A stretch of DNA of 64,000 nucleotides from NCBI RefSeq assembly GCF_019924045.1, contig NZ_JAHXBN010000010.1, forward strand, positions 682,001 through 746,000, read 5' to 3'. This stretch comes from Dyadobacter fermentans (GTDB lineage: Bacteria; Bacteroidota; Bacteroidia; Cytophagales; Spirosomataceae). The notes under the pieces were generated by a model that saw nothing but the letters and a program-made list of their open reading frames with translations, was not told the DNA's origin and did no database searches. Both the position numbers and the translations under genes were made by a program. This document shows, piece by piece, positions 26,560 to 35,798 of this stretch. Position 1 is the first letter of the stretch, and each line of letters opens with the position of its first letter.

Positions 26560-28707
26560 ATGATAAATAATCAGGAAACAAATATGAGCAGTTCTAAAGT
26601 AAGCCAGTACAGGTACGTAAGCTATTTATGGGATGAAGAGAAAGCCGCTTCCCTGGGTGATGATCAGGTTGCACTTCTTCTGTACCGTTCAAATCTGTTG
26701 GGTGCCGATCTACGCCTGACCAACTATGCTGGTGGAAACACGAGCTGTAAAACCATCGAAAAAGATCCGCTGACAGGCAATCCTGTCGAAGTAATGTGGA
26801 TCAAAGGCTCGGGTGGAGATATTGGTACTTTAACAAGAAGCGGACTGGCGGGTCTGTACGTCGACCGCCTGCACAGCCTGAAAAATATCTACCGAGGGCT
26901 GGAATTCGAAGATGAAATGGTGGAACTGTTCAACCATTGCATTTACGACCTGAAATCGAAAGCGCCGTCTATCGATACGCCGCTGCACGGCTTGCTGCCT
27001 TTCAAACATATCGATCACCTGCACCCCGATGCATTGATCGCGATCGCGGCATCGAAGGAAGGCGAGGCTATTACCAAAGAATTGTTCAATGGTGAGCTGG
27101 CATGGGTACCCTGGCAGCGTCCCGGTTTCGACCTCGGTCTGCAACTGGAACAGGCATTGAACAACAACCCGGGCATTCGCGGTATCGTTTTGGGTGGTCA
27201 CGGATTGTTTACCTGGGGTGATACTGCTTACGAATCTTATATCAACACGCTTGATACGATTGAAAGAGCGTCGGAGTATCTGGCTGAAAACTATGGCAAA
27301 AAGCGCCCGGTTTTCGGTGGTGCACGCCTGGAAAGCGAGCCGAAAGAACGCCGCGCTTCCATCGCGGGCAAGCTGGCGCCTTACCTGCGCGGATTGGCTT
27401 CCGAGCAACAGGCTATGATCGGTCACTTTACCGATGATGAGCGCGTGCTGGAATTCATCGCAAGTAATGACCTGGACAAACTGGCGCCACTCGGTACCAG
27501 CTGCCCGGACCACTTCCTGCGCACGAAAATCCGTCCGTTGGTACTCGACCTGCCATTCGAAAAGCTGGAAGCGGCCGACGCCGAAATTCTCGAACATATC
27601 CGTCCGCAATTCGAAGCTTACCGTGCGGATTACATTGCTTACTACGAGCGCTGCAAGCACTCCAACAGCCCCGCTGTGCGTGACCCGAACCCGGTGATCA
27701 TTCTGTTGCCAGGTGTGGGTATGTTCTCATTCGCGAAAGACAAGCAGACTGCACGCGTTGCGGCTGAGTTTTATATCAATGCAATTAATGTAATGAAAGG
27801 CGCCGAGGCGATCTCTTCTTACGTTTCACTGCCTGAGCAGGAAGCATTCGATATCGAGTACTGGTTGCTGGAAGAAGCGAAATTGCAGCGTATGCCGAAG
27901 GAAAAATCGGTATCCCGCAAAGTGGCATTCGTAACCGGCGGTTCGGGCGGTATCGGAAAGGCAATCGCCCAGAAACTGTTGCAGGAAGGTGCTTGCGTGG
28001 TGATTTCGGATATCGATGAAAAAGCATTGGCTGAAACCAAAGCGGAGTTTGATGCAAAATTCGGCAAAGACTTCTCCGACACAACCGTAGCGAACGTCCT
28101 CGACGACGAGGCGATCAAAGCTGCATTGCATGCCACCAAATTGAAATACGGTGGTTTGGATATCGTGGTAAACTGCGCAGGTTTGTCGATTTCGAAGCCA
28201 TTGGCGGATACAACTATTAAAGACTGGGATATTTTGCAGGATGTATTGGTAAAAGGGCAGTTCCTGGTATCGCAGGAGTCGGTGGCCATCATGCGTCAGC
28301 AAGGCCTGGGCGGTGATATTATCAACATCGCGAGCAAGAATGGTATCGTTTCGGGTCCGAACAACGTGGCTTATGGAACGGCGAAGGCTGCTCAGCAACA
28401 TATGTCACGCTTGTTGGCCGCGGAACTCGGCCCCGACAAGATCCGTGTGAACGTGGTGAATCCCGACGCGGTAATCGCCGGAAGCAAGATCTGGGAGAGC
28501 GGCTGGGCTGCGGGACGTGCCAAAGCGTATGGTATCAAAGTGGAAGAGCTGCCTGCTTACTACGCGAAAAGAACGGTATTGAATGCTGAAATCCACACGG
28601 ACGACATTGCAAACGGTGTATATATTTTCGTGAGCGGCTTGCTCAACAAGAGCACCGGCAACGTGATCAACGTCGACGGCGGTGTTCCTGCGGCATTCCT
28701 TCGCTAA
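26560..28707 (+). CDS. Bifunctional rhamnulose-1-phosphate aldolase / short-chain dehydrogenase
   Basis: 715 residues in two enzyme halves. Residues 1 to about 430 form a class II aldolase domain (LTNYAGGNTSCK, DTPLHGLLPFKHIDHLHPDA, GIVLGGHGLFTWG), with histidines suited to bind zinc. Residues about 447-715 are a short-chain dehydrogenase with TGGSGGIG, NCAGLSIS and YGTAK (Tyr-x3-Lys). This fusion is known in rhamnose catabolism: the aldolase splits rhamnulose-1-phosphate into dihydroxyacetone phosphate and lactaldehyde, and the dehydrogenase oxidises the aldehyde. It is cytoplasmic. The next gene is an isomerase of the same pathway. ATG 26584 is an alternative start. No rhamnulokinase is visible in the window. 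Confidence 0.9.
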   Translation: MINNQETNMSSSKVSQYRYVSYLWDEEKAASLGDDQVALLLYRSNLLGADLRLTNYAGGNTSCKTIEKDPLTGNPVEVMWIKGSGGDIGTLTRSGLAGLYVDRLHSLKNIYRGLEFEDEMVELFNHCIYDLKSKAPSIDTPLHGLLPFKHIDHLHPDALIAIAASKEGEAITKELFNGELAWVPWQRPGFDLGLQLEQALNNNPGIRGIVLGGHGLFTWGDTAYESYINTLDTIERASEYLAENYGKKRPVFGGARLESEPKERRASIAGKLAPYLRGLASEQQAMIGHFTDDERVLEFIASNDLDKLAPLGTSCPDHFLRTKIRPLVLDLPFEKLEAADAEILEHIRPQFEAYRADYIAYYERCKHSNSPAVRDPNPVIILLPGVGMFSFAKDKQTARVAAEFYINAINVMKGAEAISSYVSLPEQEAFDIEYWLLEEAKLQRMPKEKSVSRKVAFVTGGSGGIGKAIAQKLLQEGACVVISDIDEKALAETKAEFDAKFGKDFSDTTVANVLDDEAIKAALHATKLKYGGLDIVVNCAGLSISKPLADTTIKDWDILQDVLVKGQFLVSQESVAIMRQQGLGGDIINIASKNGIVSGPNNVAYGTAKAAQQHMSRLLAAELGPDKIRVNVVNPDAVIAGSKIWESGWAAGRAKAYGIKVEELPAYYAKRTVLNAEIHTDDIANGVYIFVSGLLNKSTGNVINVDGGVPAAFLR

Positions 28708-28776
28708 TGGTCAAAATATGTTAAATCAGACTTGGTGGGTTGTTACGACTTGCCAAGTCTTTTTAATTCTATCCAG

Positions 28777-30060
28777 ATGAAAATTGAACAATATCAGATC
28801 GACCAGCATAACGACAGCCTGTTTTCGCGGCATAACAACCAGTTTATCTTCCTGCAAGAGCAGCTGGGCGAGCAGGGCCTCCATGCAAAGGACATTGTAA
28901 AGTCGCTGGAAGCATTCCAGGTGGCTATCCCGAGCTGGGCATTGGGTACCGGCGGCACCCGTTTCGGGCGTTTCTCGGGTGTAGGAGAGCCTCGTTCACT
29001 GGAAGAAAAAATCGAAGATGTAGGCTTGCTGCACGCCTTGAACCGTTCGAGCGGTTCCATTTCGTTGCATATTCCCTGGGATATCCCCGGCCAGGCACAG
29101 CCGATCATCGATCTGGCGACGTCGCTGGACCTGAAATTCGACGCGGTTAACTCTAATACTTTCCAGGACCAGAAGGACCAGGAGCTTTCGTACAAATTCG
29201 GCTCGCTCTCGCACGTGGATGCGAAAGTGCGCAAGCAGGCGGTCGAGCATAATATCGAAGTGATCAGGCATGGCGAGAATCTCGGTTCGAAAGCATTGTC
29301 GATCTGGCTGTCGGATGGCTCCTGCTTCCCGGGCCAATCGAATTTTGTAAAAGCATTCCAGAATACGCTCGAATCCTTGCAGGAAATCTACGCCGCATTG
29401 CCGGATGACTGGAAGGTCTATGTAGAATACAAGGCCTATGAGCCTAATTTCTATTCCACGGTCATTCAGGATTGGGGCAGCTCGCTGCTTTTCTGCCAGA
29501 AACTCGGCCCGAAAGCGGACGTACTGGTTGATTTGGGGCACCATTTACCGAATGCAAACATCGAGCAGATCGTCGCGACATTGATGATGGAAGGCCGTCT
29601 CGCAGGCTTCCATTTCAATGATTCCAAATATGGTGACGACGACCTCACGGTAGGTGCTATTCGTCCTTATCAGCTATTCCTGATCTTCGTAGAACTGGTG
29701 GAAGGGATGAAACGCGCTAACCGAGCCGCCGACACCTACGCGTGGATGATCGACGCAAGCCACAATGTGAAAGATCCGCTGGAAGACTTGCTGCAATCGG
29801 TGGAAGCGATCCTGATCGCGCAGGCGCAGGCATTGCTCGTCGACAGAAAGAAACTGGAACAGGCCCGCAACGATAACGACGTAGTACTGGCCCAGCAAAT
29901 ACTGCAAAACGCATTCCGAACGGATGTGCGCCCACTCGTACGCGAGGCTATGCGCCTGAGCGGCGGCTCGCTCGACCCAATCGGTTTGTACCGTCACCTC
30001 GGCGTTCGCAACGAATTGCTGAACGAACGCGGGAAGCTGACGGTTGCGACGGGTTTATAA
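28777..30060 (+). CDS. L-rhamnose isomerase-type sugar isomerase
   Basis: 427 residues from ATG 28777; the frame continues upstream only to a TTG in the gap. It is a xylose-isomerase-like TIM barrel of the RhaI type rather than the E. coli RhaA type, with recurring metal-site segments (VYVEYKAYEPNFY, DLGHHLPNANIEQ, AGFHFNDSKYGDDDL, WMIDASHNVKDPLED). It should convert L-rhamnose to L-rhamnulose, the first step before the aldolase fusion encoded 69 bp upstream. RhaI enzymes of this group also accept other sugars. A bidirectional terminator follows. Confidence 0.87.
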   Translation: MKIEQYQIDQHNDSLFSRHNNQFIFLQEQLGEQGLHAKDIVKSLEAFQVAIPSWALGTGGTRFGRFSGVGEPRSLEEKIEDVGLLHALNRSSGSISLHIPWDIPGQAQPIIDLATSLDLKFDAVNSNTFQDQKDQELSYKFGSLSHVDAKVRKQAVEHNIEVIRHGENLGSKALSIWLSDGSCFPGQSNFVKAFQNTLESLQEIYAALPDDWKVYVEYKAYEPNFYSTVIQDWGSSLLFCQKLGPKADVLVDLGHHLPNANIEQIVATLMMEGRLAGFHFNDSKYGDDDLTVGAIRPYQLFLIFVELVEGMKRANRAADTYAWMIDASHNVKDPLEDLLQSVEAILIAQAQALLVDRKKLEQARNDNDVVLAQQILQNAFRTDVRPLVREAMRLSGGSLDPIGLYRHLGVRNELLNERGKLTVATGL

Positions 30061-30090
30061 AGAAAAATGTTGAGTAATTGTATTGCATAA

Positions 30091-30122
30091 AAGTCCGGGA
30101 GCATTTTGGTCCCGGACTTTTT
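30091..30122. terminator. Bidirectional terminator between isomerase and GntR genes
   Basis: AAGTCCGGGA (30091-30100) and TCCCGGACTT (30110-30119) pair perfectly around a 9-base loop, with T-rich flanks in both directions. It serves the convergent genes on either side. Confidence 0.88.
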
Positions 30123-30125
30123 ATA

Positions 30126-31145
30126 TCAAAGCGATTTCCGCCGGATCAATGTAAACGGGTTTTTGACTAGCGCCCTTTGTCCTTCCTTGATAATCTCTGC
30201 CGCGGTTTTACCCATTTCCTCATGGTCGGTGGAAATGGTGGTAATGCCGTCGAGCAGGATCTCTTTCAGCGGCGTCTCATTGTAGGAGATAATGCCCACA
30301 TCTTTACCCACCACGAGCTGCTGCTTTTTGCATTGCTTAATGAGGTTTACCAGGTCGTTTTCCTCAATCACTACATAAGCCGTATCCTTCACCACCGTGC
30401 TGTTTTCATGAAAGTCATACATGATCTCATGCTCAAACTCGTGCTGGATGCAGAAAATGCGGAAGCCCTTGAGGATTTCCTTCGGATAGCGGATCATCGT
30501 CGGGAAAATGAGGATCAGCTTTTTGTAAACTTTCAGCAAGTCCACTGCTTCGTTCAGCGCGTATACAATATCCTTCTCGAAATTCTGGTAAACGGCTGAA
30601 TGCTTTTTAGTAGTAAATTCAATGTCTTTATCGAGCAAAATCAGTTTCTCCGGCGGGATCATTTTCAGCGTCTCGATTGCCTCATCCATCTCTTCATAGA
30701 AATGCGGCATGATCACGTAGTAGTCGTACTCACCCAGGCTGTTCTTGATCAGGTTTTTGAAAATATTGGTATTCGAGTGGTGAATGTGCAGGTCGACGTT
30801 CACATTGGGGCCGATATTCTCCACAAATGCATTGTAAACCTGTTTCTTATAGTTGCTTATTTTGTTGAAAACCAGCAGGATCCGAAGAGATGTTTCAATA
30901 TCCACGCGGTTGATGAAGTAACCTTTTCCGCGAACTGAAATCAGTACACCGTCCTTGATGAGGTGCTTGTAAGCCTTTTCGACGGTATCGCGGGAAAGCA
31001 GGTATTCCTCACTTAACTGGTTAATGGAAGGGATCTTGTCGCCTCGTTTCAGCTTACCTTTACTAATCGCCTGCAACAGCGATTTGATAATCTGCATGTA
31101 CTTGGGTGCACTCTCCTTGAACTCAATGTCAAATTGTATTTCCAT
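30126..31145 (-). CDS. GntR-family regulator with periplasmic-binding-protein-like effector domain
   Basis: 339 residues. The N-terminal 75 residues are a GntR winged helix (SINQLSEEYLLSRDTVEKAY then GKGYFINR). The remainder has a LacI/sugar-binding-protein fold (RILLVFNKISNYKKQVYNAF, GEYDYYVIMPHFYEE, GKDVGIISYNETPLKEILLD, ISTDHEEMGKTAAEII) rather than the usual FadR or UTRA domain. It should bind DNA and respond to a sugar or sugar phosphate. Its convergent position next to the rhamnose genes makes rhamnose or a derivative the likely effector (inference). A candidate operator lies at 26466-26496. Confidence 0.88.
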   Translation of the reverse strand: MEIQFDIEFKESAPKYMQIIKSLLQAISKGKLKRGDKIPSINQLSEEYLLSRDTVEKAYKHLIKDGVLISVRGKGYFINRVDIETSLRILLVFNKISNYKKQVYNAFVENIGPNVNVDLHIHHSNTNIFKNLIKNSLGEYDYYVIMPHFYEEMDEAIETLKMIPPEKLILLDKDIEFTTKKHSAVYQNFEKDIVYALNEAVDLLKVYKKLILIFPTMIRYPKEILKGFRIFCIQHEFEHEIMYDFHENSTVVKDTAYVVIEENDLVNLIKQCKKQQLVVGKDVGIISYNETPLKEILLDGITTISTDHEEMGKTAAEIIKEGQRALVKNPFTLIRRKSL

Positions 31146-31230
31146 TCAATGCCGTGGGTTGGGATCAGGCTAAAAGTAACATTTTTATCTGTTTTCGAAG
31201 CGTAAATCGAAAGTCTTCATAAACAAAAAC

Positions 31231-31264
31231 AACCCGACGGAAAATACTACTATTCCGCCGGGTT
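31231..31264 (-). terminator. Terminator of the W/Y-rich protein gene
   Basis: AACCCGACGGAA (31231-31242) pairs with TTCCGCCGGGTT (31253-31264), one mismatch, 10-base loop. On the minus strand it is followed by GTTTTTGTTTATG, so it ends the gene at 31287-32558. Confidence 0.8.
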
Positions 31265-31286
31265 GTTTTTATGTTAAGGGTTTAAA

Positions 31287-32558
31287 TTATCTCGGGCCTC
31301 TGCCGCTGCGTTCACTGGAACCACCACCGTGGTTGCCATTGTCGCCACCACCACGGTTACCCCCGCCGTTGTCTCCCCCACGGTTGCCGCGGTCGTTGCT
31401 GCGGGGTTCCGGAGCGCTTCTTTCCTGGCGTTCTACACGCGGTGCGGGCTCATAGGAGCGGTTGCCGCGTTCCTGTCTTTCCGGGCGTTCGATATTCGGG
31501 CGTTCCACGCGTTCCTGACGGTTGCCGAAGTCGCGGTTACGCTCGGAGTTATTGCCAGGATTGCCATAGTCGCGGTTACGGTCGGGGCTATTGCCGGGGT
31601 TGCCATAGTCGCGGTTACGGTCGGAGCGGTTGGGTGCTTCATAGCGATCGTTGCGGCCCGGATTCGGCGTTTCGTAACGGTCGTTACGGTTGTCATTCGA
31701 TTCGCGGTTACGTTCAAAGCGGCCGTTACGCTCTTCGTATGGGTTGCGCGGGCCACGTCTCGAATTATCACCCGGCTCAATGCGGTTATCGTCGTTGCGG
31801 TTGCTGCGGTCGATGCGACCATTGTCACGGGTGCCGTAGTCGTAGCGCCCGTTTCCACGGTCGGCGATGATCACCCGTCCGCGGCCTCTCGGGCTGGCGT
31901 CGATCGTACGGATAGGTACGCTTCTGCGGGTAATACGCTCGATCTCGTCGCGGCGCGGGCCGTATACATACGTGCGGTTGTTGCTTCGGTAATAGTTGTT
32001 GATGACAACCGTATTGTTATAGTAGTGCGATACGCGGCGTTGTGGAGCGCAGTACGAATGCCAGCTTGGGCTCAATATATAGCGCTGCGGTACAAACACC
32101 CACCAGAACGACGGAATGTTGATAGAAACATTGATATTCACCCCAGGTCCCAGTGGTGCCCAGCCGTAATAGCCGCCACCCGAGCGCCAGTTTACCCACG
32201 CAGGGCCCCATTCATAGTCAGGTACCCAAAACCAACCGTAATAGTCGTCATACGACCAGCGACCATAGTGGAACGGCGCCCAGCCCCAATCATATTCCGA
32301 AACCCAGGTATTTCCGTATTCTGTTTGCTCCCAGTAACCAGCGGTCGAGTAAGGCTGAAAACCACGGGGAACGTCGGGGATCCAGACGGAACCATACTGC
32401 GGATTACGCATCCAGCGGCCGTAAGGGGCAAGCTCGTCGTAAAAAGTTTCGAATGTAATCCTGAAACCAGGCTGTGCCTCGGTTTTGTTGGACACTGAAA
32501 CTCCGATGAACATGAAAATGAACAGGCCGATTATTCTTAGTGTACGCATGGTGCCCAT
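31287..32558 (-). CDS. Exported W/Y/G-rich protein with Arg/Asn/Gly-rich tail (DUF6600-like)
   Basis: 423 residues with signal peptide (RTLRIIGLFIFMFIGVSVSN, cleaved near TEAQPG). Residues about 35-170 are rich in Trp, Tyr and Pro with repeating phrases (YGRWMRNPQYGSVWIP, WVSEYDWGWAPFHYGRW, YYGWFWVPDYEWGPAWVNW), as in the DUF6600 family of unknown function. After about 230 the protein is low complexity and very basic (Arg, Asn, Gly, Asp), with a 13-residue unit NRDYGNPGNxxxR repeated about three times. The tail is probably disordered and could bind polyanions such as polysaccharide or nucleic acid. It is a single gene with its own terminator. The exact family is tentative. Confidence 0.75.
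   Translation of the reverse strand: MGTMRTLRIIGLFIFMFIGVSVSNKTEAQPGFRITFETFYDELAPYGRWMRNPQYGSVWIPDVPRGFQPYSTAGYWEQTEYGNTWVSEYDWGWAPFHYGRWSYDDYYGWFWVPDYEWGPAWVNWRSGGGYYGWAPLGPGVNINVSINIPSFWWVFVPQRYILSPSWHSYCAPQRRVSHYYNNTVVINNYYRSNNRTYVYGPRRDEIERITRRSVPIRTIDASPRGRGRVIIADRGNGRYDYGTRDNGRIDRSNRNDDNRIEPGDNSRRGPRNPYEERNGRFERNRESNDNRNDRYETPNPGRNDRYEAPNRSDRNRDYGNPGNSPDRNRDYGNPGNNSERNRDFGNRQERVERPNIERPERQERGNRSYEPAPRVERQERSAPEPRSNDRGNRGGDNGGGNRGGGDNGNHGGGSSERSGRGPR
31522..31630. repeat. 39-bp tandem repeat inside the low-complexity tail
   Basis: The segment starting TTGCCRWAGTCGCGGTTACG begins at 31522, 31561 and 31600, a 39-bp period that codes for the 13-residue unit. The last two copies are nearly identical, which suggests recent slippage. 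Copy number may vary between strains. Confidence 0.8.
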
Positions 32559-32677
32559 TGCTTTATGTGTTAATTGTTTTCCTGTTGTTTAAAAATCGAT
32601 TCTTGGACGTTACTTTTAGATTCTGGTTTAATGTTCCCGCCGGACATTAACACGTGTTAACAAAACTTCCATTTCAA

Positions 32678-33085
32678 ATGATTGATCCTGAAATCCTGCA
32701 TCCCGAACTCGTCTTTCAGACAGCCCGGAGCGGTGGTAAGGGAGGGCAAAATGTGAATAAGGTCGAAACAAAGGTAGAACTGCGTTTTGATATTCCGAAT
32801 TCGCAATTCCTGACCGGCGAGGACAAGCAAAAGCTGACCGAAAAATTATCCAACCGATTAACGAACGGTAAAGTGCTCGTATTATACCACCAAACCGAGC
32901 GTTCTCAACTGGCCAACAAGGAAAAGGTCGTCGAGAAATTCGACCGCCTTATCCGTCAGGCGCTTACGGTGGAGAAAGACCGTAAAGCGACCAAGCCTAC
33001 ATTAGCTTCCAAGCTCGAAAGATTGAAAGCCAAGCAGCGCACGGCCGCCGTTAAATCAATGCGCCGCAAGCCTTTTGAAGAATAA
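32678..33085 (+). CDS. arfB: ArfB-like peptidyl-tRNA hydrolase (ribosome rescue)
   Basis: 135 residues from ATG 32678; a GTG at 32654 is in frame but gives an untypical front. The catalytic GGQ lies at 22-24 in SGGKGGQNVNKVETKVEL, and the C-terminus is basic (KLERLKAKQRTAAVKSMRRK), the tail that enters the empty mRNA channel of stalled ribosomes. The length fits ArfB/YaeJ rather than full release factors. It hydrolyses peptidyl-tRNA on ribosomes lacking a stop codon. It is 14 bp upstream of an MFS gene, probably by convenience rather than function. Confidence 0.88.
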   Translation: MIDPEILHPELVFQTARSGGKGGQNVNKVETKVELRFDIPNSQFLTGEDKQKLTEKLSNRLTNGKVLVLYHQTERSQLANKEKVVEKFDRLIRQALTVEKDRKATKPTLASKLERLKAKQRTAAVKSMRRKPFEE

Positions 33086-33099
33086 ACGAAAACACCCTT

Positions 33100-34341
33100 A
33101 TGACCGCCGTCACTCCTGTTCAGCCCAAACTCAGCGCCGTTTTTACATTACCCGTTATCGTAGCCTCGTTGGGCTATTTTGTGGATGTGTATGATTTGCT
33201 GCTTTTCAATATCGTGCGCGTCCCGAGCCTGAAAGACCTGGGGCTTTCGGAGGAAGAAATTTCGCAGATCGGCGCCAATATTTACAACTGGCAACAAGCC
33301 GGGTTGCTCATCGGCGGTTTTTTATGGGGGATCCTGGGGGATAAGCTGGGTCGCCGCTCCGTCCTTTTCGGCTCCATATTGACTTATTCGTTAGCCAATA
33401 TCGCCTGTGGTTTTACGCAGAATGTTGAAATCTATTCGATTTTACGGTTTGTCGCTGGTTTTGGTCTCGCCGGAGAATTGGGCGCCGGTATTACGCTGAT
33501 CGCCGAAATTTTGCCCAAAGAACTACGTGGTTACGGTGCGTCGGTTGTCGCCAGTGTGGGCCTTGCCGGTGCCATTGCCGCATTCTTCGCGGTGAAGCTC
33601 ACCGACTGGCGGATGGCCTATTTCATCGGCGGCGGCATGGGATTAATATTGCTGATCCTGCGCGTGAATGTGCTGGAATCCATTGTTTTTAATAAAAGCC
33701 TTGAAAAACGGGGGTCCAAACCGGTACCCTGGTGGACGATCTTCACGAGCTGGTCGCGGTTCGTGCGCTATATGCGCTGCATGGGCATCGGCCTGCCGAC
33801 TTACATGGTGATTGGTATTTATTCGACCTTCGGGAATGAGTTCGCGAAAGCATTGGGCATTGCGGAGGAGGTTCAGGCAGGTACCTGCGTGCTCTACACG
33901 TACATAGGCGTGGTCACGGGCGACTTTTTTAGTGGCATTCTGAGCCAATGGCTGCATTCGCGCAGGAAAGCCATTTTGCTGATGATGCTGATGACGCTGG
34001 CAGGCGTAGCGTGGTTGTTATCCGGTGGTATCAACAATGCCGCCATGCTCTACATTTGTTACGTGTGGCTTGGTTTCTCGATCGGCTACATTGCTATGTT
34101 CCTTACTACCACTGCCGAGCAATTCGGCACCAACCTCCGTGCGACGGTTACTACTTCGGTCGCCAACAACGTGCGCGCGACGGTGCTGCTGACGCTCCCG
34201 TTATTCCAATTCCTGAAAAAAGATTCGGGCGTATTGCATTCCGGCGCGATCGTCGGCGCATTGTGCTTCTCATTAGCGTTGCTCTCGCTGTGGCGAATGG
34301 AAGAAACCTACGGCAAAGAGCTGGATTACGAAGAGAATTGA
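33100..34341 (+). CDS. MFS transporter
   Basis: 413 residues with about 12 membrane helices. The loop between helices 2 and 3 has GILGDKLGRRSVLFGS, the G-x3-D-x2-G-R-R signature of the superfamily, and helix 1 carries GYFVDVYDLLLFN, with acidic residues typical of metabolite:H+ symporters (sugar/carboxylate porter group). LRFVAGFGLAGELGAGITLIAE in helix 4 is also family-like. Substrate is not predictable. It ends 5 bp from the convergent gene at 34346. Confidence 0.85.
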   Translation: MTAVTPVQPKLSAVFTLPVIVASLGYFVDVYDLLLFNIVRVPSLKDLGLSEEEISQIGANIYNWQQAGLLIGGFLWGILGDKLGRRSVLFGSILTYSLANIACGFTQNVEIYSILRFVAGFGLAGELGAGITLIAEILPKELRGYGASVVASVGLAGAIAAFFAVKLTDWRMAYFIGGGMGLILLILRVNVLESIVFNKSLEKRGSKPVPWWTIFTSWSRFVRYMRCMGIGLPTYMVIGIYSTFGNEFAKALGIAEEVQAGTCVLYTYIGVVTGDFFSGILSQWLHSRRKAILLMMLMTLAGVAWLLSGGINNAAMLYICYVWLGFSIGYIAMFLTTTAEQFGTNLRATVTTSVANNVRATVLLTLPLFQFLKKDSGVLHSGAIVGALCFSLALLSLWRMEETYGKELDYEEN

Positions 34342-34345
34342 CACC

Positions 34346-34690
34346 TCATTCTTCGGGCGTTTTGCCGAATATGAGCCTGTCAGGAGTAGGGTATTCCAGA
34401 AGTTTGGTAAAATCCACTTTCCAGAAATCGAGGTCGAGGAGTTGGCCGTCGGTGTCCTGGGTTAATGTAATCACCACCGGCGTATCGTCGATATCGACAT
34501 ACTCAGCTTGAATGAGGTCTCCGGCATATCCATTAACATTGCCCCCGAGGCTGATACTGCCCATTTTTCCGCCTTCGTACTCGTCCACCATTTCATTCAC
34601 CGGGAAATCGATGGGGTCCAGGTTCAGTTTTTCAAGCAGAAAGTGAATAATGTCCAGCTCTTCACCACGGATCGGTCTGATATTGCTCAT
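34346..34690 (-). CDS. Small acidic protein, DUF6984-like
   Basis: 114 residues, soluble and acidic, starting MSNIRPIRGEELDIIHFLLE. The opening IRPIRGEELDIIHFLL resembles the RPL-x-x-x-E-x-x-LI pattern I associate with DUF6984, a family of unknown function, but I could not check this. The middle (GSISLGGNVNGYAGDLIQAEYVD) and end (LDFWKVDFTKLLEYPTPDRL) suggest a small alpha+beta domain. It is separated by 30 bp from the membrane-protein gene upstream and may share its transcript. The function is unknown. Confidence 0.6.
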   Translation of the reverse strand: MSNIRPIRGEELDIIHFLLEKLNLDPIDFPVNEMVDEYEGGKMGSISLGGNVNGYAGDLIQAEYVDIDDTPVVITLTQDTDGQLLDLDFWKVDFTKLLEYPTPDRLIFGKTPEE

Positions 34691-34720
34691 GATATTGTTT
34701 TTGTACTAAAAATAAATGGG

Positions 34721-35752
34721 TCACCCGGCGGTTTTGCCGCGCCATTGCTCAGCTTTTTTGGCCACAAACCAAAAGGATAACGCCAGTAATGCAAAGAAAA
34801 TCCCTGCGTTGGTGCGATCCCAGAAATATTCGAAATAGCGGGTATAAATATTGAGCAGGAAGAAAACCAAGCACAAGTCACGTAATGTTTCCTGCTTGTA
34901 TTGAAATGCATAATAGAGCAATCCGGCGAGTACGAGTGTAAAGCTCAGCGCCCAGAACCAGAAATGGCTTTGTTTGAGGGCCTTCCAGCCCTCATAATCG
35001 GCGTAATTACCAAATATGGAAAGCGTCCAGCCAGCTACCAGAAACAGGAACAGGCCGACAGTGTAAGTAACCTCTTTCAGAAATGCCAGCGAACGGATTT
35101 GCCCGACTACCAAAGAGGAGCCCCAAATCACCAGCCCGAAAACCGTCATACGTAGCGGGTAATTCATGCCAAGGAACCGGAAATTACCACCTGACCAGTA
35201 ATGCGTCTGCGCGCCCCACCAGCCTGCCAGTGCGATAATAGCCGTGACCCAAAGCAAAGTCGATCGCAGAAAAATAGCGACGCCTCCATAAGTCAATGCT
35301 GCAAATAACAGTGGTAATGCATAGTTGCCGGGCCCATCGAGTAAGCCGCGCGTCCAGTAAGTGATCGCGATCGCGATCGTCAGGATAATGGCGATATTGT
35401 AAACTTCGTTACTCGCTTTCGCACCTTTGGAACTATCCATGCGCCGTTTGGCGAGGTACACAAAAAGGCCTGCAACAAAAGTGAAAAGTATGCCGACGAT
35501 ATTCTCCGAAAAACCCCAGCGCTTGCGCAGCAGCTCGATCCATTTTTCGTCCAGTACCAATGCGCCGAATGCAAGTAGTCCGCAGGAAACCGCAGAAATC
35601 AACGCGTAAATAGCGATAGCATCCACATTTGCATTTCTCACACTATAACTGCCCCGAAGTTCCGTCGCGAGTTCCTTCGAAATGCGCGCCTCATCCTCCC
35701 AGGATTGAATCGCCCTGCCTACAACTTCTGCTTCCTTTTTGTCGAGTTCCAT
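34721..35752 (-). CDS. Multi-pass membrane protein, DUF2157-like
   Basis: 343 residues. A soluble N-terminal segment of about 45 residues (MELDKKEAEVVGRAIQSWEDE, with basic and acidic helices) is followed by about nine to ten hydrophobic helices, ending in a basic tail (KKAEQWRGKTAG). The layout resembles DUF2157-type membrane proteins, which have no agreed role. No catalytic motif is visible. It could be a sensor or an envelope-integrity protein; I cannot choose. Confidence 0.65.
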   Translation of the reverse strand: MELDKKEAEVVGRAIQSWEDEARISKELATELRGSYSVRNANVDAIAIYALISAVSCGLLAFGALVLDEKWIELLRKRWGFSENIVGILFTFVAGLFVYLAKRRMDSSKGAKASNEVYNIAIILTIAIAITYWTRGLLDGPGNYALPLLFAALTYGGVAIFLRSTLLWVTAIIALAGWWGAQTHYWSGGNFRFLGMNYPLRMTVFGLVIWGSSLVVGQIRSLAFLKEVTYTVGLFLFLVAGWTLSIFGNYADYEGWKALKQSHFWFWALSFTLVLAGLLYYAFQYKQETLRDLCLVFFLLNIYTRYFEYFWDRTNAGIFFALLALSFWFVAKKAEQWRGKTAG

Positions 35753-35798
35753 TCAAATTTTTTGATGTTGATGAAATTAAAACCGTGCCTTGACTATA

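Noticed and set aside
26830..27660. A 276-codon minus-strand frame inside the aldolase gene
   Set aside because: The plus-strand protein is a recognised enzyme and the minus-strand product has no motif.
31522..31630. A CRISPR-like array
   Set aside because: The 39-bp period is in frame with a protein and there are no spacers.
31329..32498. A 389-codon plus-strand open frame
   Set aside because: Antisense to the W/Y-rich protein; the Val/Ala-rich product reflects the Arg/Asn codon pattern on the other strand.
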